Assembly: GCA_024103005.1 (NCBI GenBank)
Contig: JAGFJA010000052.1
Coordinates: 1 to 37,099 of the forward strand
Origin: Saprospiraceae bacterium
Lineage (GTDB): Bacteria; Bacteroidota; Bacteroidia; Chitinophagales; Saprospiraceae
Reading direction: 5' to 3'
DNA length: 37,099 nt
A program made the translations under genes and the position numbers. The number at the start of each line of letters is the position of its first letter. Position 1 is the first letter of the stretch. This document shows, piece after piece, positions 1 to 7,470 of this stretch. The notes beneath the pieces are model-generated. The model was not told the origin of the DNA. It was given only the letters and a program-made list of their open reading frames with translations, and made no database searches.

Positions 1-6
1 CGGATG

Positions 7-37
7 CAAAGATACAACTACTTTCTTTACCTCCAAA
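7..37 (-). promoter_or_regulatory. Bacteroidota-type promoter reading off the left edge
   Basis: On the minus strand this reads TTTG (34-37), a 19-base spacer, then TATCTTTG (7-14). This is an exact fit to the Bacteroidota sigma-ABfr consensus TTTG-N19-21-TAnnTTTG. Transcription would start at about the window edge and run left, so a minus-strand gene probably begins just outside. No coding frame is visible in 1-250 apart from the end of the thioredoxin-like gene; the rest is AT-rich spacer. Confidence 0.6.
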
Positions 38-250
38 TATTTCTTTATATTTTTTTTACCGCTTTTTTAAATAACCTCTCAACACACTGATAACCACATA
101 ATTATACCTACACCTTAAATGAAAAAATTTTTTGACAAACAAAATATTGTTTTAAAAAATGTGTCGCATCGACTAAAAATCTCCAACCTTGTGTCTATCC
201 AGGTGTTTTTTCACAATTTAACAATATAATATTTGGCTTGTGGATAATTT

Positions 251-820
251 TTAAATCAAATCCACAATTTCTTTTATGGTATCATAGCCCTTATTTCTTG
301 CATAATATACCTGTAGGTCATTATGAAACTGATCCTTTGTATATAATTCTGGATTTTCCTTGTGTTTTGTCAACAATTCTTTTCCGAATTTTGGTCTGGC
401 ACCCCAAGTACTTATCACTTCATATTCGTTATTCATGATAATGACAACAGGAATAGATTTGGCACCATTTGTGAGATAATCATCTATTAAAGATGACTCC
501 TGATCCCTATAAGTTATCCTTACATTCTGATCCTGAAAAAACTTAGTCAGAACCGGAACCACCTGACTGGCGTCTCCACACCATGGTTCTGAAATAATCA
601 GAATTTTACCGTCAAACTTTTTTTGATTGAGTATTGCTTTATGCTCTTCTGCCGGAACATATCGTTCCATCATTCTCTCCATCCGCTGGATACCGAGCTT
701 ATAATACTCTTTCATTTCCGAATCCTTTTCATCCGTCATTTCTGCCAGATCGGATTTTGCCTTTTCTAAGTACCGGGCAAAGGATACACCCGCATCCCAA
801 AACTTCTTTAACTTCTTCAT
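251..820 (-). CDS. thioredoxin-fold family protein (Thioredoxin_9-like)
   Basis: This is a 189-residue cytoplasmic protein with no signal peptide. It has a helical N-terminal part of about 65 residues followed by a thioredoxin fold. The active-site region reads SEPWCGDAS at 77-85, so only the first cysteine (C81) of the usual CxxC pair is present and the second position is Ala84. The cis-proline loop SIPVV follows about 55 residues later. The WCGD motif and the length match the Thioredoxin_9 (PF14595) group common in Bacteroidota and Firmicutes. A single cysteine suggests a monothiol role rather than classical disulfide reduction; the substrate cannot be told. It starts at an ATG and stands alone, divergent from the metalloprotease gene. 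Confidence 0.8.
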   Translation of the reverse strand: MKKLKKFWDAGVSFARYLEKAKSDLAEMTDEKDSEMKEYYKLGIQRMERMMERYVPAEEHKAILNQKKFDGKILIISEPWCGDASQVVPVLTKFFQDQNVRITYRDQESSLIDDYLTNGAKSIPVVIIMNNEYEVISTWGARPKFGKELLTKHKENPELYTKDQFHNDLQVYYARNKGYDTIKEIVDLI

Positions 821-1190
821 TTTAATGGTTATATTTAATGTGGTATTTTTTTTTGAAGGTTTTCATGACCGAGATAGTGACTTTGGAACACTTATTGTTT
901 GTATAAAGTTGTGCTTGGGTTGAGTTTTTACCTTTTTATGTTAATTCGCAAAAAATAGACATATTTGATTTTATTATAGCCATTGACTTGCTTGAAGAAT
1001 ATTTTTAAATAATTTGTTACATTTTATTTTTTATTATGACAAATTAGATTATTTTCGTTTAAGTTTTATTTCTTCCCAGTCACTTAGTATTAAAAAAACT
1101 AGTGATAAAATACTACCTAACATCCATACAATAAAAATGAAATAAAACTATGACTACATTTTAAGTTGTTTAATTTTTAAATTTTCTGTT
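821..1190. other. divergent intergenic spacer, 370 bp
   Basis: This AT-rich spacer separates two divergent genes and must hold both promoters. I find no exact TAnnTTTG match in the expected orientation for either gene. The nearest thing for the metalloprotease is TACATTTT just upstream of its start. No ORF, repeat or RNA is recognisable. Confidence 0.5.
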
Positions 1191-3806
1191 ATGGATAAGC
1201 GTTTATTTATTAAAAGTTTACTTTTTCTTTTTTCTTTCTTATTTTGTACCTGGGAGTTCAATTCTGTTTATTGTCAGGATTTTAATTTATCATCCATCCG
1301 ACCTGTTCCAAAAAATTTAATGAATCAATACGGCAGTGGTCAATATTTTGCCGAATTTGAACCATTTAAAGCTACTTCTTTAGGTAATGAATCAATCAAC
1401 ACCTCAGTTTTATCTGAAAAACATTATGTAACAATCAATTCGGAAGACCTCAAGTCTATCGTAAATAGTCGTTCTCAGAACATCAAATTAGCTATTCCAT
1501 TCGGTAATCAAAAGCTATCCTTACTATTAACCAAAGCAGATGTTTTATCATCAGACTTCAAAGTTAGCGTGTCCGGAAAAATTGATTTGAATCATGTATA
1601 TACTCCGGGTACGTATTTCAGAGGGATGATAGAGGGTGATTATAATTCTTTAGTCGCACTTAGTTTTTTTGACGATAATATTGTAGGAATGATTTCCACT
1701 TCACAAAAAGGAAATATCATTATTGCAAAAACAGATCAAAGGAATACTTATCTACTATATTCAGATAGAGACCTTCAAGTTAAAAAACCTGCTGACTGTA
1801 AAACAGTAGAACCGGAAGGTTACGCGGAAGAAGTAGCCAAATATCTTGCTGAATCTTTAGAGACGCGTGATGCCAAGTGCTTTAAGCAATATCTGGAATG
1901 TGACTATGCTCTTTTTACTGACAAGGGTTCGGTCGATGCCACCGTTGACTGGGTAACGGCAGTGTATAATAATGTTGCTGCTCTTTATGCAAATGAAAAT
2001 TTATCTACCCAGATTTCTGAAGTTTATGTGTGGACTACTTCTGATCCTTATAGCCAAACGAGTAGTTATTCGGCATTAAAGAAATTTAGGGAAACAAGGC
2101 CTTCATTTAACGGTGATCTTGCTCAGTTAGTAGCTTTAGGGGGTAATAACATTGGAGGAATTGCCTGGATTAACTCCCTCTGCACTCCTTTTCATTATAG
2201 TTATGCCAATGTATATTCAAATTATGATAATGTTCCGGTTTATTCATGGACCGTTGAGGTAATGACCCACGAAATCGGTCATAATCTTGGCTCTCCACAT
2301 ACGCATAGTTGTACGTGGCCGGGTGGACCAATAGATAATTGTTATTATGTAGAAGGAAATTGTAATCCCGGGCCACCGCCTACCAATGGTGGCACTATTA
2401 TGAGTTACTGTCATCTGACTGATTATGGAATTAACTTCAATAACGGATTTGGTCCGCTTCCGGGAGATTTAATAAGATCAAAAGTAAACGATGCTTCATG
2501 TTTGGGATATTGTGACGATGACGGAGATCCGGTATGCAATCCTCCTGAAAATATCACTATTAGCAACATAACCAACAATTCAGCACTTGTATCATGGAGC
2601 AATGCACTGAATGGAACATCCTATGTAGTCGAATATAAAATTTCAACGAGTGATACCTGGATAGCTCTTCCACCGGTGACGGGAACAAGCCAACTTCTGA
2701 CTAATCTAACAGCTGGGACAACTTATCATGTAAGGATAAAAACAAACTGCGGCGATATTATATCTGAATATTCTCCGGTGTACGCATTTACAACCGGAAA
2801 TTCGTGTGATATCCCATCCGGTTTAGTCGTTACTGAAATAACTCAGAATTCTGCAAAAGTATCATGGAACCCGGTTTCCGGTGCAACGTCATATGATTTT
2901 CGATACAAATTATCTTCCAGTGGCACCTGGAATACCTTTAATATAACCGGTACTACGGTTACTTTCAGTGGCTTAACAGCAAACACCTCCTATGATGTAT
3001 GTGTCAGGGCCAAATGCGGTACAGTAAACAGTGATTATTGCCCCGTGGTCACCTTTGTCACGTTGGGAGATGAAGGAGGTGATGGGTATTGTTCCTCCTA
3101 TGGTATTAATTCTGCTCAGGAATGGATTGACAAAGTTGAATTTGCAGGATATAGTAACCAAAGCGGCAACAATGGTGGCTATGGGATGTATTTAAAAGAA
3201 CTTATTCAAGTACACCAGAATACTTACTATATATTTACCGGTCAGGCTGGCCTTGCTGTCAACAATAATAATCTTGAATACTGGACTGTCTGGATAGATT
3301 ATAATCAAAATGGAAGTATGAACGATGCCGGTGAAAAAGTATTACAATTTATTACTAAGGGTACCTATCCCGGTTCTCATAAATTTTTAATTCCTAGTTC
3401 TGCACCTCAGGGTTATACCTGGATGAGGGTTCAAATGAAACGCGGTTCATTTTCCGGATCTTGCGAAGTTTTTCCTTATGGAGAAGTAGAAGAGTACACA
3501 ATTGAAATACTACCATCATTGACGGGTGGTGGCACATCCAATATGCGCAGTTTTTTCATTTACCCTAATCCTTTTACGGATGTTTTCTCCTTAGATTTTG
3601 AATCTGAAAAATCAGCTCCAGCACAAATAAGTATTTCGGATGTTAGTGGAAAGACATTATATTCTAATACAATCGAAGTTCAAAAGGGTGAAAATACGAT
3701 CCGGCTTGATGCTGCATCCGGTTTATGTGATGGCGTATATATTGTAAAGGTCATAGGTGCAGACTTTACAGAAACACATAAAATAATTAAAACGTCAGGC
3801 AGATAG
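1191..3806 (+). CDS. secreted metzincin metalloprotease with two FN3 domains and T9SS sorting domain
   Basis: This 871-residue protein begins with a signal peptide (about 1-28). A propeptide-like N-terminal region of about 200 residues follows. The catalytic domain (about 230-440) carries the extended zinc motif HEIGHNLGSPH at 360-370, with His360, His364 and His370 as ligands and Glu361 as base. The Met-turn IMSYC contains Met404. This is the metzincin pattern of reprolysin-like (M12B) peptidases. Two fibronectin type III domains (about 451-535 and 537-625) come next, then a GEVEDY-type domain (about 635-775, ending GEVEEYTIEI). The last 80 residues are a T9SS type A sorting domain starting near FFIYPNPFTD. 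The protein is therefore predicted to cross the outer membrane by T9SS and act on the surface or outside the cell. It is monocistronic and followed by a strong terminator. The substrate is unknown. Confidence 0.93.
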   Translation: MDKRLFIKSLLFLFSFLFCTWEFNSVYCQDFNLSSIRPVPKNLMNQYGSGQYFAEFEPFKATSLGNESINTSVLSEKHYVTINSEDLKSIVNSRSQNIKLAIPFGNQKLSLLLTKADVLSSDFKVSVSGKIDLNHVYTPGTYFRGMIEGDYNSLVALSFFDDNIVGMISTSQKGNIIIAKTDQRNTYLLYSDRDLQVKKPADCKTVEPEGYAEEVAKYLAESLETRDAKCFKQYLECDYALFTDKGSVDATVDWVTAVYNNVAALYANENLSTQISEVYVWTTSDPYSQTSSYSALKKFRETRPSFNGDLAQLVALGGNNIGGIAWINSLCTPFHYSYANVYSNYDNVPVYSWTVEVMTHEIGHNLGSPHTHSCTWPGGPIDNCYYVEGNCNPGPPPTNGGTIMSYCHLTDYGINFNNGFGPLPGDLIRSKVNDASCLGYCDDDGDPVCNPPENITISNITNNSALVSWSNALNGTSYVVEYKISTSDTWIALPPVTGTSQLLTNLTAGTTYHVRIKTNCGDIISEYSPVYAFTTGNSCDIPSGLVVTEITQNSAKVSWNPVSGATSYDFRYKLSSSGTWNTFNITGTTVTFSGLTANTSYDVCVRAKCGTVNSDYCPVVTFVTLGDEGGDGYCSSYGINSAQEWIDKVEFAGYSNQSGNNGGYGMYLKELIQVHQNTYYIFTGQAGLAVNNNNLEYWTVWIDYNQNGSMNDAGEKVLQFITKGTYPGSHKFLIPSSAPQGYTWMRVQMKRGSFSGSCEVFPYGEVEEYTIEILPSLTGGGTSNMRSFFIYPNPFTDVFSLDFESEKSAPAQISISDVSGKTLYSNTIEVQKGENTIRLDAASGLCDGVYIVKVIGADFTETHKIIKTSGR

Positions 3807-3831
3807 TATTTTTGTCCTGCAAATTATTGTT

Positions 3832-3871
3832 AAAAAACAGGCGTTACCTTCCCGGATAACGCCTGTTTTTT
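3832..3871. terminator. bidirectional intrinsic terminator
   Basis: A perfect 15-bp inverted repeat has the arms AAAAAACAGGCGTTA (3832-3846) and TAACGCCTGTTTTTT (3857-3871) around a 10-base loop. The GC-rich stem core flanked by A and T tracts works in both directions. It sits 25 bp after the metalloprotease stop and downstream of the minus-strand membrane protein gene, so it can end both transcripts. Confidence 0.92.
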
Positions 3872-3942
3872 TAACAAGACATCAATCATATAGTAAGTTT
3901 GAGTATGAACCAATGAACATGTCAAGGAAAGTTCAAATACTA

Positions 3943-4197
3943 CTAATTTTTGATATAAACAAACCACACGAATATTGCAACACACAAAACAACCGTCATG
4001 TACCACCACCATCCAAAATTAGGCCATGCTAGCTTCCCCTCTATCTTTCTGATCGCAATGATACTTCCAATCCCAACCAAAGACATAAGAATAAGTAACA
4101 TATAGAGTGGCATCATATCTTTCATTAGTAATAATCCAAATAAAAGAGAAGATGCTGTCAGTGCTGCTCTATATGAGGAAGGTTTTAAATCTGTCAT
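3943..4197 (-). CDS. small hypothetical membrane protein
   Basis: This 84-residue protein has an ATG start. It has one or two hydrophobic helices at about 11-47, a short polar link containing KIEGK, and a last helix at about 63-81 preceded by an aromatic cluster (WWWY). I do not recognise a family. It may be genuine because the membrane topology is coherent and a terminator lies downstream, but no function can be assigned. It lies downstream of the truncated hemoglobin operon on the same strand, separated by about 300 bp that include a transposase scrap, so co-transcription is doubtful. Confidence 0.55.
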   Translation of the reverse strand: MTDLKPSSYRAALTASSLLFGLLLMKDMMPLYMLLILMSLVGIGSIIAIRKIEGKLAWPNFGWWWYMTVVLCVAIFVWFVYIKN

Positions 4198-4334
4198 TAT
4201 TTATTGTTTTAGATATTTATAACAATACCCATTTACAGGGCAATTTCACACAAACTAAGATTTATTTTTTAATTTTGGGGTATAATTAATCCTAGCTTAA
4301 TCAATCGACAATAAAATTTATTATTGCTTTTATA

Positions 4335-4424
4335 CTACGAAATTTTGTTCAAACTTTCATTCGGCGTTCTATACTTCAAAGATTGGTGTAGCCCTCTTTC
4401 ATTGTAAAACTCCGACACCGACTT
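4335..4424 (-). pseudogene. IS3-family transposase C-terminal remnant
   Basis: On the minus strand an open stretch of 29 codons ends at a TAG (4335-4337). It reads EFYNERGLHQSLKYRTPNES in its central part, which is the hallmark C-terminal end of the IS3/IS150-type rve integrase domain (compare the family pattern YN..RPHQSLGYRTP). A TGA at 4425-4427 closes the frame directly upstream. The rest of the transposase, including the D, D and E catalytic residues, is absent and no terminal inverted repeats are visible. It is a dead fragment marking a past insertion. The surrounding spacer (4198-4497) holds nothing else recognisable. Confidence 0.8.
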
Positions 4425-4497
4425 TCAACCCTGGTATGCAGATAGAATTTTATTTCTGAATATTCGTGGTTGGTTAGCTTCTTATTATCTTAGGAAC

Positions 4498-4884
4498 TTA
4501 CATCAAAGGATGACTTCCGCGTTCCTGATAATAGGCCATTTTCATCTGAAACATTTCAGACATTTTTTCCGCTCGCCATAACGCTTCATCTGCCCGCTCC
4601 CCATAAAATAAATCCTCTATGGTTTCATTGAATAGCAGTACCCACCGATCAAAATGTCGTTTTTCGACAGGAAGAGTGGCATGAGGCGGAAAAGGTGCTC
4701 CCTGATATGTATGATCATCCAAGAGGACGGTTTGCCAGAAACAGACCATTTTTTCGAGGTGTGCCGGCCATCTGTCCTGAATTCTTTCGTCAAAAACAGG
4801 TCCAAGCAACTCATCTTTTCTGACTTTATCATAAAAGGTATAGACCAATTCTTTTATATCCTCTATGGCTTCTATTTTTTTCAT
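4498..4884 (-). CDS. group III truncated hemoglobin
   Basis: This 128-residue, cytoplasmic protein matches the 2-over-2 globin of the trHb3 class. The B-helix region has the typical FYDKVRKDELLGPVF. An FW pair occurs at 49-50, and the likely proximal heme ligand is His68, in PPHATLP, aligning with HisF8 of Campylobacter Ctb; HFDRW follows at 77-81. The family binds O2 or NO and is linked with nitrosative or microaerobic stress and peroxidase-like chemistry. Its ATG overlaps the stop codon of the upstream peroxidase gene (ATGA, 4881-4884), so it is translationally coupled and is the last gene of the mbnP-like/peroxidase operon. Confidence 0.9.
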   Translation of the reverse strand: MKKIEAIEDIKELVYTFYDKVRKDELLGPVFDERIQDRWPAHLEKMVCFWQTVLLDDHTYQGAPFPPHATLPVEKRHFDRWVLLFNETIEDLFYGERADEALWRAEKMSEMFQMKMAYYQERGSHPLM

Positions 4885-5912
4885 TCTTGTTTAAATATCG
4901 GATTTGTAATAAAGTTTATATCTGATAGGCTTTTTAAAAAACTAATTAAATCGTTTCTCTCCTGATCGGTCAATTGAAATCCCAGTATGAGCGGGCTCTT
5001 TGTAGGATAAGGAAAGCCTCCTTTTTCATACATCCTGACAACCTCCTCCAACGTGGGAATACTCCCGTCATGCATATACGGAGCCGTATATTCAACATTT
5101 CTCAGTGTGGGAACTTTAAATTTACCCATATCCTCATCTTTTAATGTTATCCTGTACCTGCCATCTTCAGGATTATGGCTATACAGTCCATTGTTCTGAA
5201 AGGTATAATTTGTCAGATTCACACCGGAATGACATTCAGAACATCCGCATCGCTGACTGTTAAACAATTTCATGCCACGAAGGGCTTCTGCAGAAAGATC
5301 AGACTCATCCTGATTGGACAAATATTTATCATATTCACTCTGCGTGCTGAGAAGACTACGCTCAAAACATGCCAAGGCTCTTGTAACTACATACGCATCC
5401 GGTTTTCTGCCATAAGCATCCATAGCCATTTGTATATATTCCGAATTTTGATTGACTCGTTTTACGATCCCCGGCATATTAAAGTTCAACTCATTGTGCT
5501 CCTGTATCGGAACAAGAATCTGCATCTCAATGGTAGGAACCCCGCCAGCACCCGTGTAATATGGTTGATAGGCAAGATTAATTAACGGTGGAACATTAAG
5601 CGTAGTTTTCTGACTATTTACTCCTTCTGAAAAGGCAACTCGATCACTAAATGAAAAATTCTGATGATGACAAGATGCACAACTCTTCGTACTATCATAA
5701 GAAAACAGTGGATCATAAAAGAGTTTTTTTCCAAGTGTCCACCTTTTAAGGGTAAAGGTATTGTCTTCCGGTTGTGGCACCGAACCGAAATGCGCCGGCA
5801 CTTCCATTAGTTCCGGATAAGTGGTGACTTTCATTTCTTCTTTTGAGCAAGAAAAAACAATGGTGATCAGAAAGCAAATAAATATGGCAGGAGCAAATTT
5901 AATAGATAACAA
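4881..5912 (-). CDS. di-heme cytochrome c peroxidase (MauG/MbnH-like), lipoprotein
   Basis: This 343-residue protein is exported. The signal peptide ends in a lipobox VFSC with Cys22, so it is probably lipid anchored. Two c-type heme sites are present: CASCH (78-82) and CSECH (224-228). The late motif APYMHDGSIPTLEEV (277-291) is typical of the CcpA/MauG family. The start is a TTG at 5912-5910; the only upstream in-frame codons before a stop give no ATG, and the next Met (27) would lose the signal. It overlaps the end of the MbnP-like gene by 14 bases. Bacterial CCPs reduce H2O2, but MbnH-type members oxidise a Trp on a partner MbnP. The neighbouring MbnP-like gene favours the second role; this is inference. 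Confidence 0.9.
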   Translation of the reverse strand: MLSIKFAPAIFICFLITIVFSCSKEEMKVTTYPELMEVPAHFGSVPQPEDNTFTLKRWTLGKKLFYDPLFSYDSTKSCASCHHQNFSFSDRVAFSEGVNSQKTTLNVPPLINLAYQPYYTGAGGVPTIEMQILVPIQEHNELNFNMPGIVKRVNQNSEYIQMAMDAYGRKPDAYVVTRALACFERSLLSTQSEYDKYLSNQDESDLSAEALRGMKLFNSQRCGCSECHSGVNLTNYTFQNNGLYSHNPEDGRYRITLKDEDMGKFKVPTLRNVEYTAPYMHDGSIPTLEEVVRMYEKGGFPYPTKSPLILGFQLTDQERNDLISFLKSLSDINFITNPIFKQE

Positions 5913-6864
5913 GTTTTTGTGTTATTGAGGATAATCCTTTCCGGTTTATTGAAATAAAATAAATGCCTGCTTCCAGCCCGTTGAGTTGAAGTACGGTGCC
6001 ATTTTGTGCGTTCTTCTCAGATCTTATAAGCTTTCCGCTGCTATCGGAAATATGGATGTCAAAATTTCCTTCATCAAAAGACTTAATCTTCACGGTTGCT
6101 GAACCGGCCTGTGCTATATTTGGCAATAATTGAAAACTGGTTTTTTTCTCGATTTGATGTGTAGTAGAAACAGCTTCATCCCTCGAAAAAACATAGCTCG
6201 CAAAGTTGTCGGCAAGTTTAATTCCAAATTTTGCAGGGCCATGATAAAAAATACCGACAGAGGCGTCCAAGGTACGCATCGCCATGTCATAGTCTCCACG
6301 GATTGGGATGTTTAATTGTCCGTTTTCTGCATAAATATCCAAATCTATTTTGACTTCTTTGTAGTTTTCATTGCCTAAGGTATGAATCTGAAATGCTTTG
6401 TCCAATTGATTTCCACCTAATCCTTCCAGGGCAATAAAGTTATAACCGGCCGCCCAGCCCCAGTGCATTGCAGGAACCTTTAATGCCAATGGATGACCTT
6501 CCGGATATACGGCCGGATCTCCGTTATTATGGTCCGGATCTACACCTATGTGAAAAACGACACTTTCGAGATGCTGAATATCAAATTTCCCCAGTTCATA
6601 GGAACCTCGCTTGAAAATATCGGTAAGTATCCAGAATTCTTTTACCGGAGTCACAATTCCACCATCATGAATCAAAGAGATTTCGGAAATATAATATTCC
6701 AAACGGGTTATTTTAAAGGGTGTATTGATATCATTATTCCCTACATTATCCTTTGTAAATGGCTTATTTCCCAAAAAGTGATTCAGGTTAAAATAAACAG
6801 TTGTCTGAGCATAAATAGTTGAACTCAAAAAAACAATGGCTATGAATAGTAGTATTTTTTTCAT
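5899..6864 (-). CDS. MbnP-like copper-binding protein with T9SS sorting domain
   Basis: The ATG at 6864 gives a 321-residue protein with a clean signal peptide (about 1-19, ending STIYA). A TTG three codons upstream is less likely. The body (about 20-235) resembles the MbnP family (PF20243): the N-terminal strand FNLNHFLGNKPF, then DINTPFKITRLEYYIS, and the conserved MHWGWAAGY (133-141) with Trp135 and Trp137. In characterised MbnP a Trp is converted to kynurenine by its MauG-like partner MbnH, creating a Cu(I) site. The last 75 residues are a T9SS type A sorting domain, ending with a KLVIY tail. This is the first gene of the operon with the di-heme peroxidase and the truncated hemoglobin. 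Copper binding is inferred from the family. Confidence 0.85.
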   Translation of the reverse strand: MKKILLFIAIVFLSSTIYAQTTVYFNLNHFLGNKPFTKDNVGNNDINTPFKITRLEYYISEISLIHDGGIVTPVKEFWILTDIFKRGSYELGKFDIQHLESVVFHIGVDPDHNNGDPAVYPEGHPLALKVPAMHWGWAAGYNFIALEGLGGNQLDKAFQIHTLGNENYKEVKIDLDIYAENGQLNIPIRGDYDMAMRTLDASVGIFYHGPAKFGIKLADNFASYVFSRDEAVSTTHQIEKKTSFQLLPNIAQAGSATVKIKSFDEGNFDIHISDSSGKLIRSEKNAQNGTVLQLNGLEAGIYFISINRKGLSSITQKLVIY

Positions 6865-6884
6865 TTTGAACAAGTTATTCTCAG

Positions 6885-6892
6885 CAAAATTA
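6885..6892 (-). promoter_or_regulatory. possible -7 element for the MbnP-like operon
   Basis: The minus strand reads TAATTTTG, an exact TAnnTTTG match, 21 bases before the ATG at 6864. No TTTG sits at the expected 19-21 base spacing; the nearest TTG is 23 bases away. It is therefore a partial promoter match. Confidence 0.35.
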
Positions 6893-7028
6893 ATACTTAT
6901 TTATCTTAATAATACCAATCTTCTGAATTTATTTGGCCTGGTTGTTTATTGATGGACTAAAACTATCCACTTTCAAGAATATATAAATGAAAAATATATA
7001 ATAAATGATCCGGGCAAAAAGATATTCT

Positions 7029-7036
7029 TAACTTTG
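7029..7036 (+). promoter_or_regulatory. possible -7 element for the AhpD-like/uvrD transcript
   Basis: TAACTTTG matches TAnnTTTG exactly, 86 bases before the ATG at 7123. There is no clear TTTG upstream at the right spacing, so the call is weak. The 6865-7122 spacer contains no other recognisable feature. Confidence 0.35.
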
Positions 7037-7122
7037 TCATTGGATATGTACAAAGGGAACGGATTTTACCTGACCGTTCGTTTATTTTGAATTGCCTGTT
7101 TAATTTTAATATTGTAAATATC

Positions 7123-7467
7123 ATGTCTTCAATAAAAGAGTTTAATGACTATCGCAGTCGAATGAATGACCGGATTATAGCTCAGGACAACAAGGTCATC
7201 AAAAGATTCTGGAGTCTGGATAATCAGACCTATCAGGCAGAAGCCCTTGATGTAAAGACCAAGGAAATGCTTGGTCTGGTAGCATCTATGGTTCTTAGGT
7301 GTGATGATTGTATCAAGTATCATCTTCAAAGGTGTCATGAGGAGGGAATCACAACAGAAGAAATCTTTGAAGTGCTTTCTGTCGCCATCATCGTAGGTGG
7401 TTCTATTTGTATTCCTCACACCCGCCGGGCAGTGGAGTTCTGGGATGAATTATCAAACAATCAATAA
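7123..7467 (+). CDS. carboxymuconolactone decarboxylase/AhpD-like protein
   Basis: The ATG at 7123 gives 114 residues. A TTG at 7087 would add 12 residues unlike the family, so I reject it. The single CMD domain carries the redox motif CDDCIKYH (Cys60, Cys63, His67), the arrangement used by AhpD-type alkylhydroperoxidases. A hydrophobic helix follows (about 84-97). Such proteins act in peroxide defence or as small decarboxylases; the exact substrate is not known. The gene lies 3 bp before uvrD and is divergent from the MbnP-like operon, so a redox theme on both sides is possible but unproven. Confidence 0.85.
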   Translation: MSSIKEFNDYRSRMNDRIIAQDNKVIKRFWSLDNQTYQAEALDVKTKEMLGLVASMVLRCDDCIKYHLQRCHEEGITTEEIFEVLSVAIIVGGSICIPHTRRAVEFWDELSNNQ

Positions 7468-7470
7468 ACT

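Noticed and set aside
3830-4012. 60-codon minus-strand frame over the terminator
   Set aside because: It overlaps both the terminator hairpin and the small membrane protein gene, and shows no domain.
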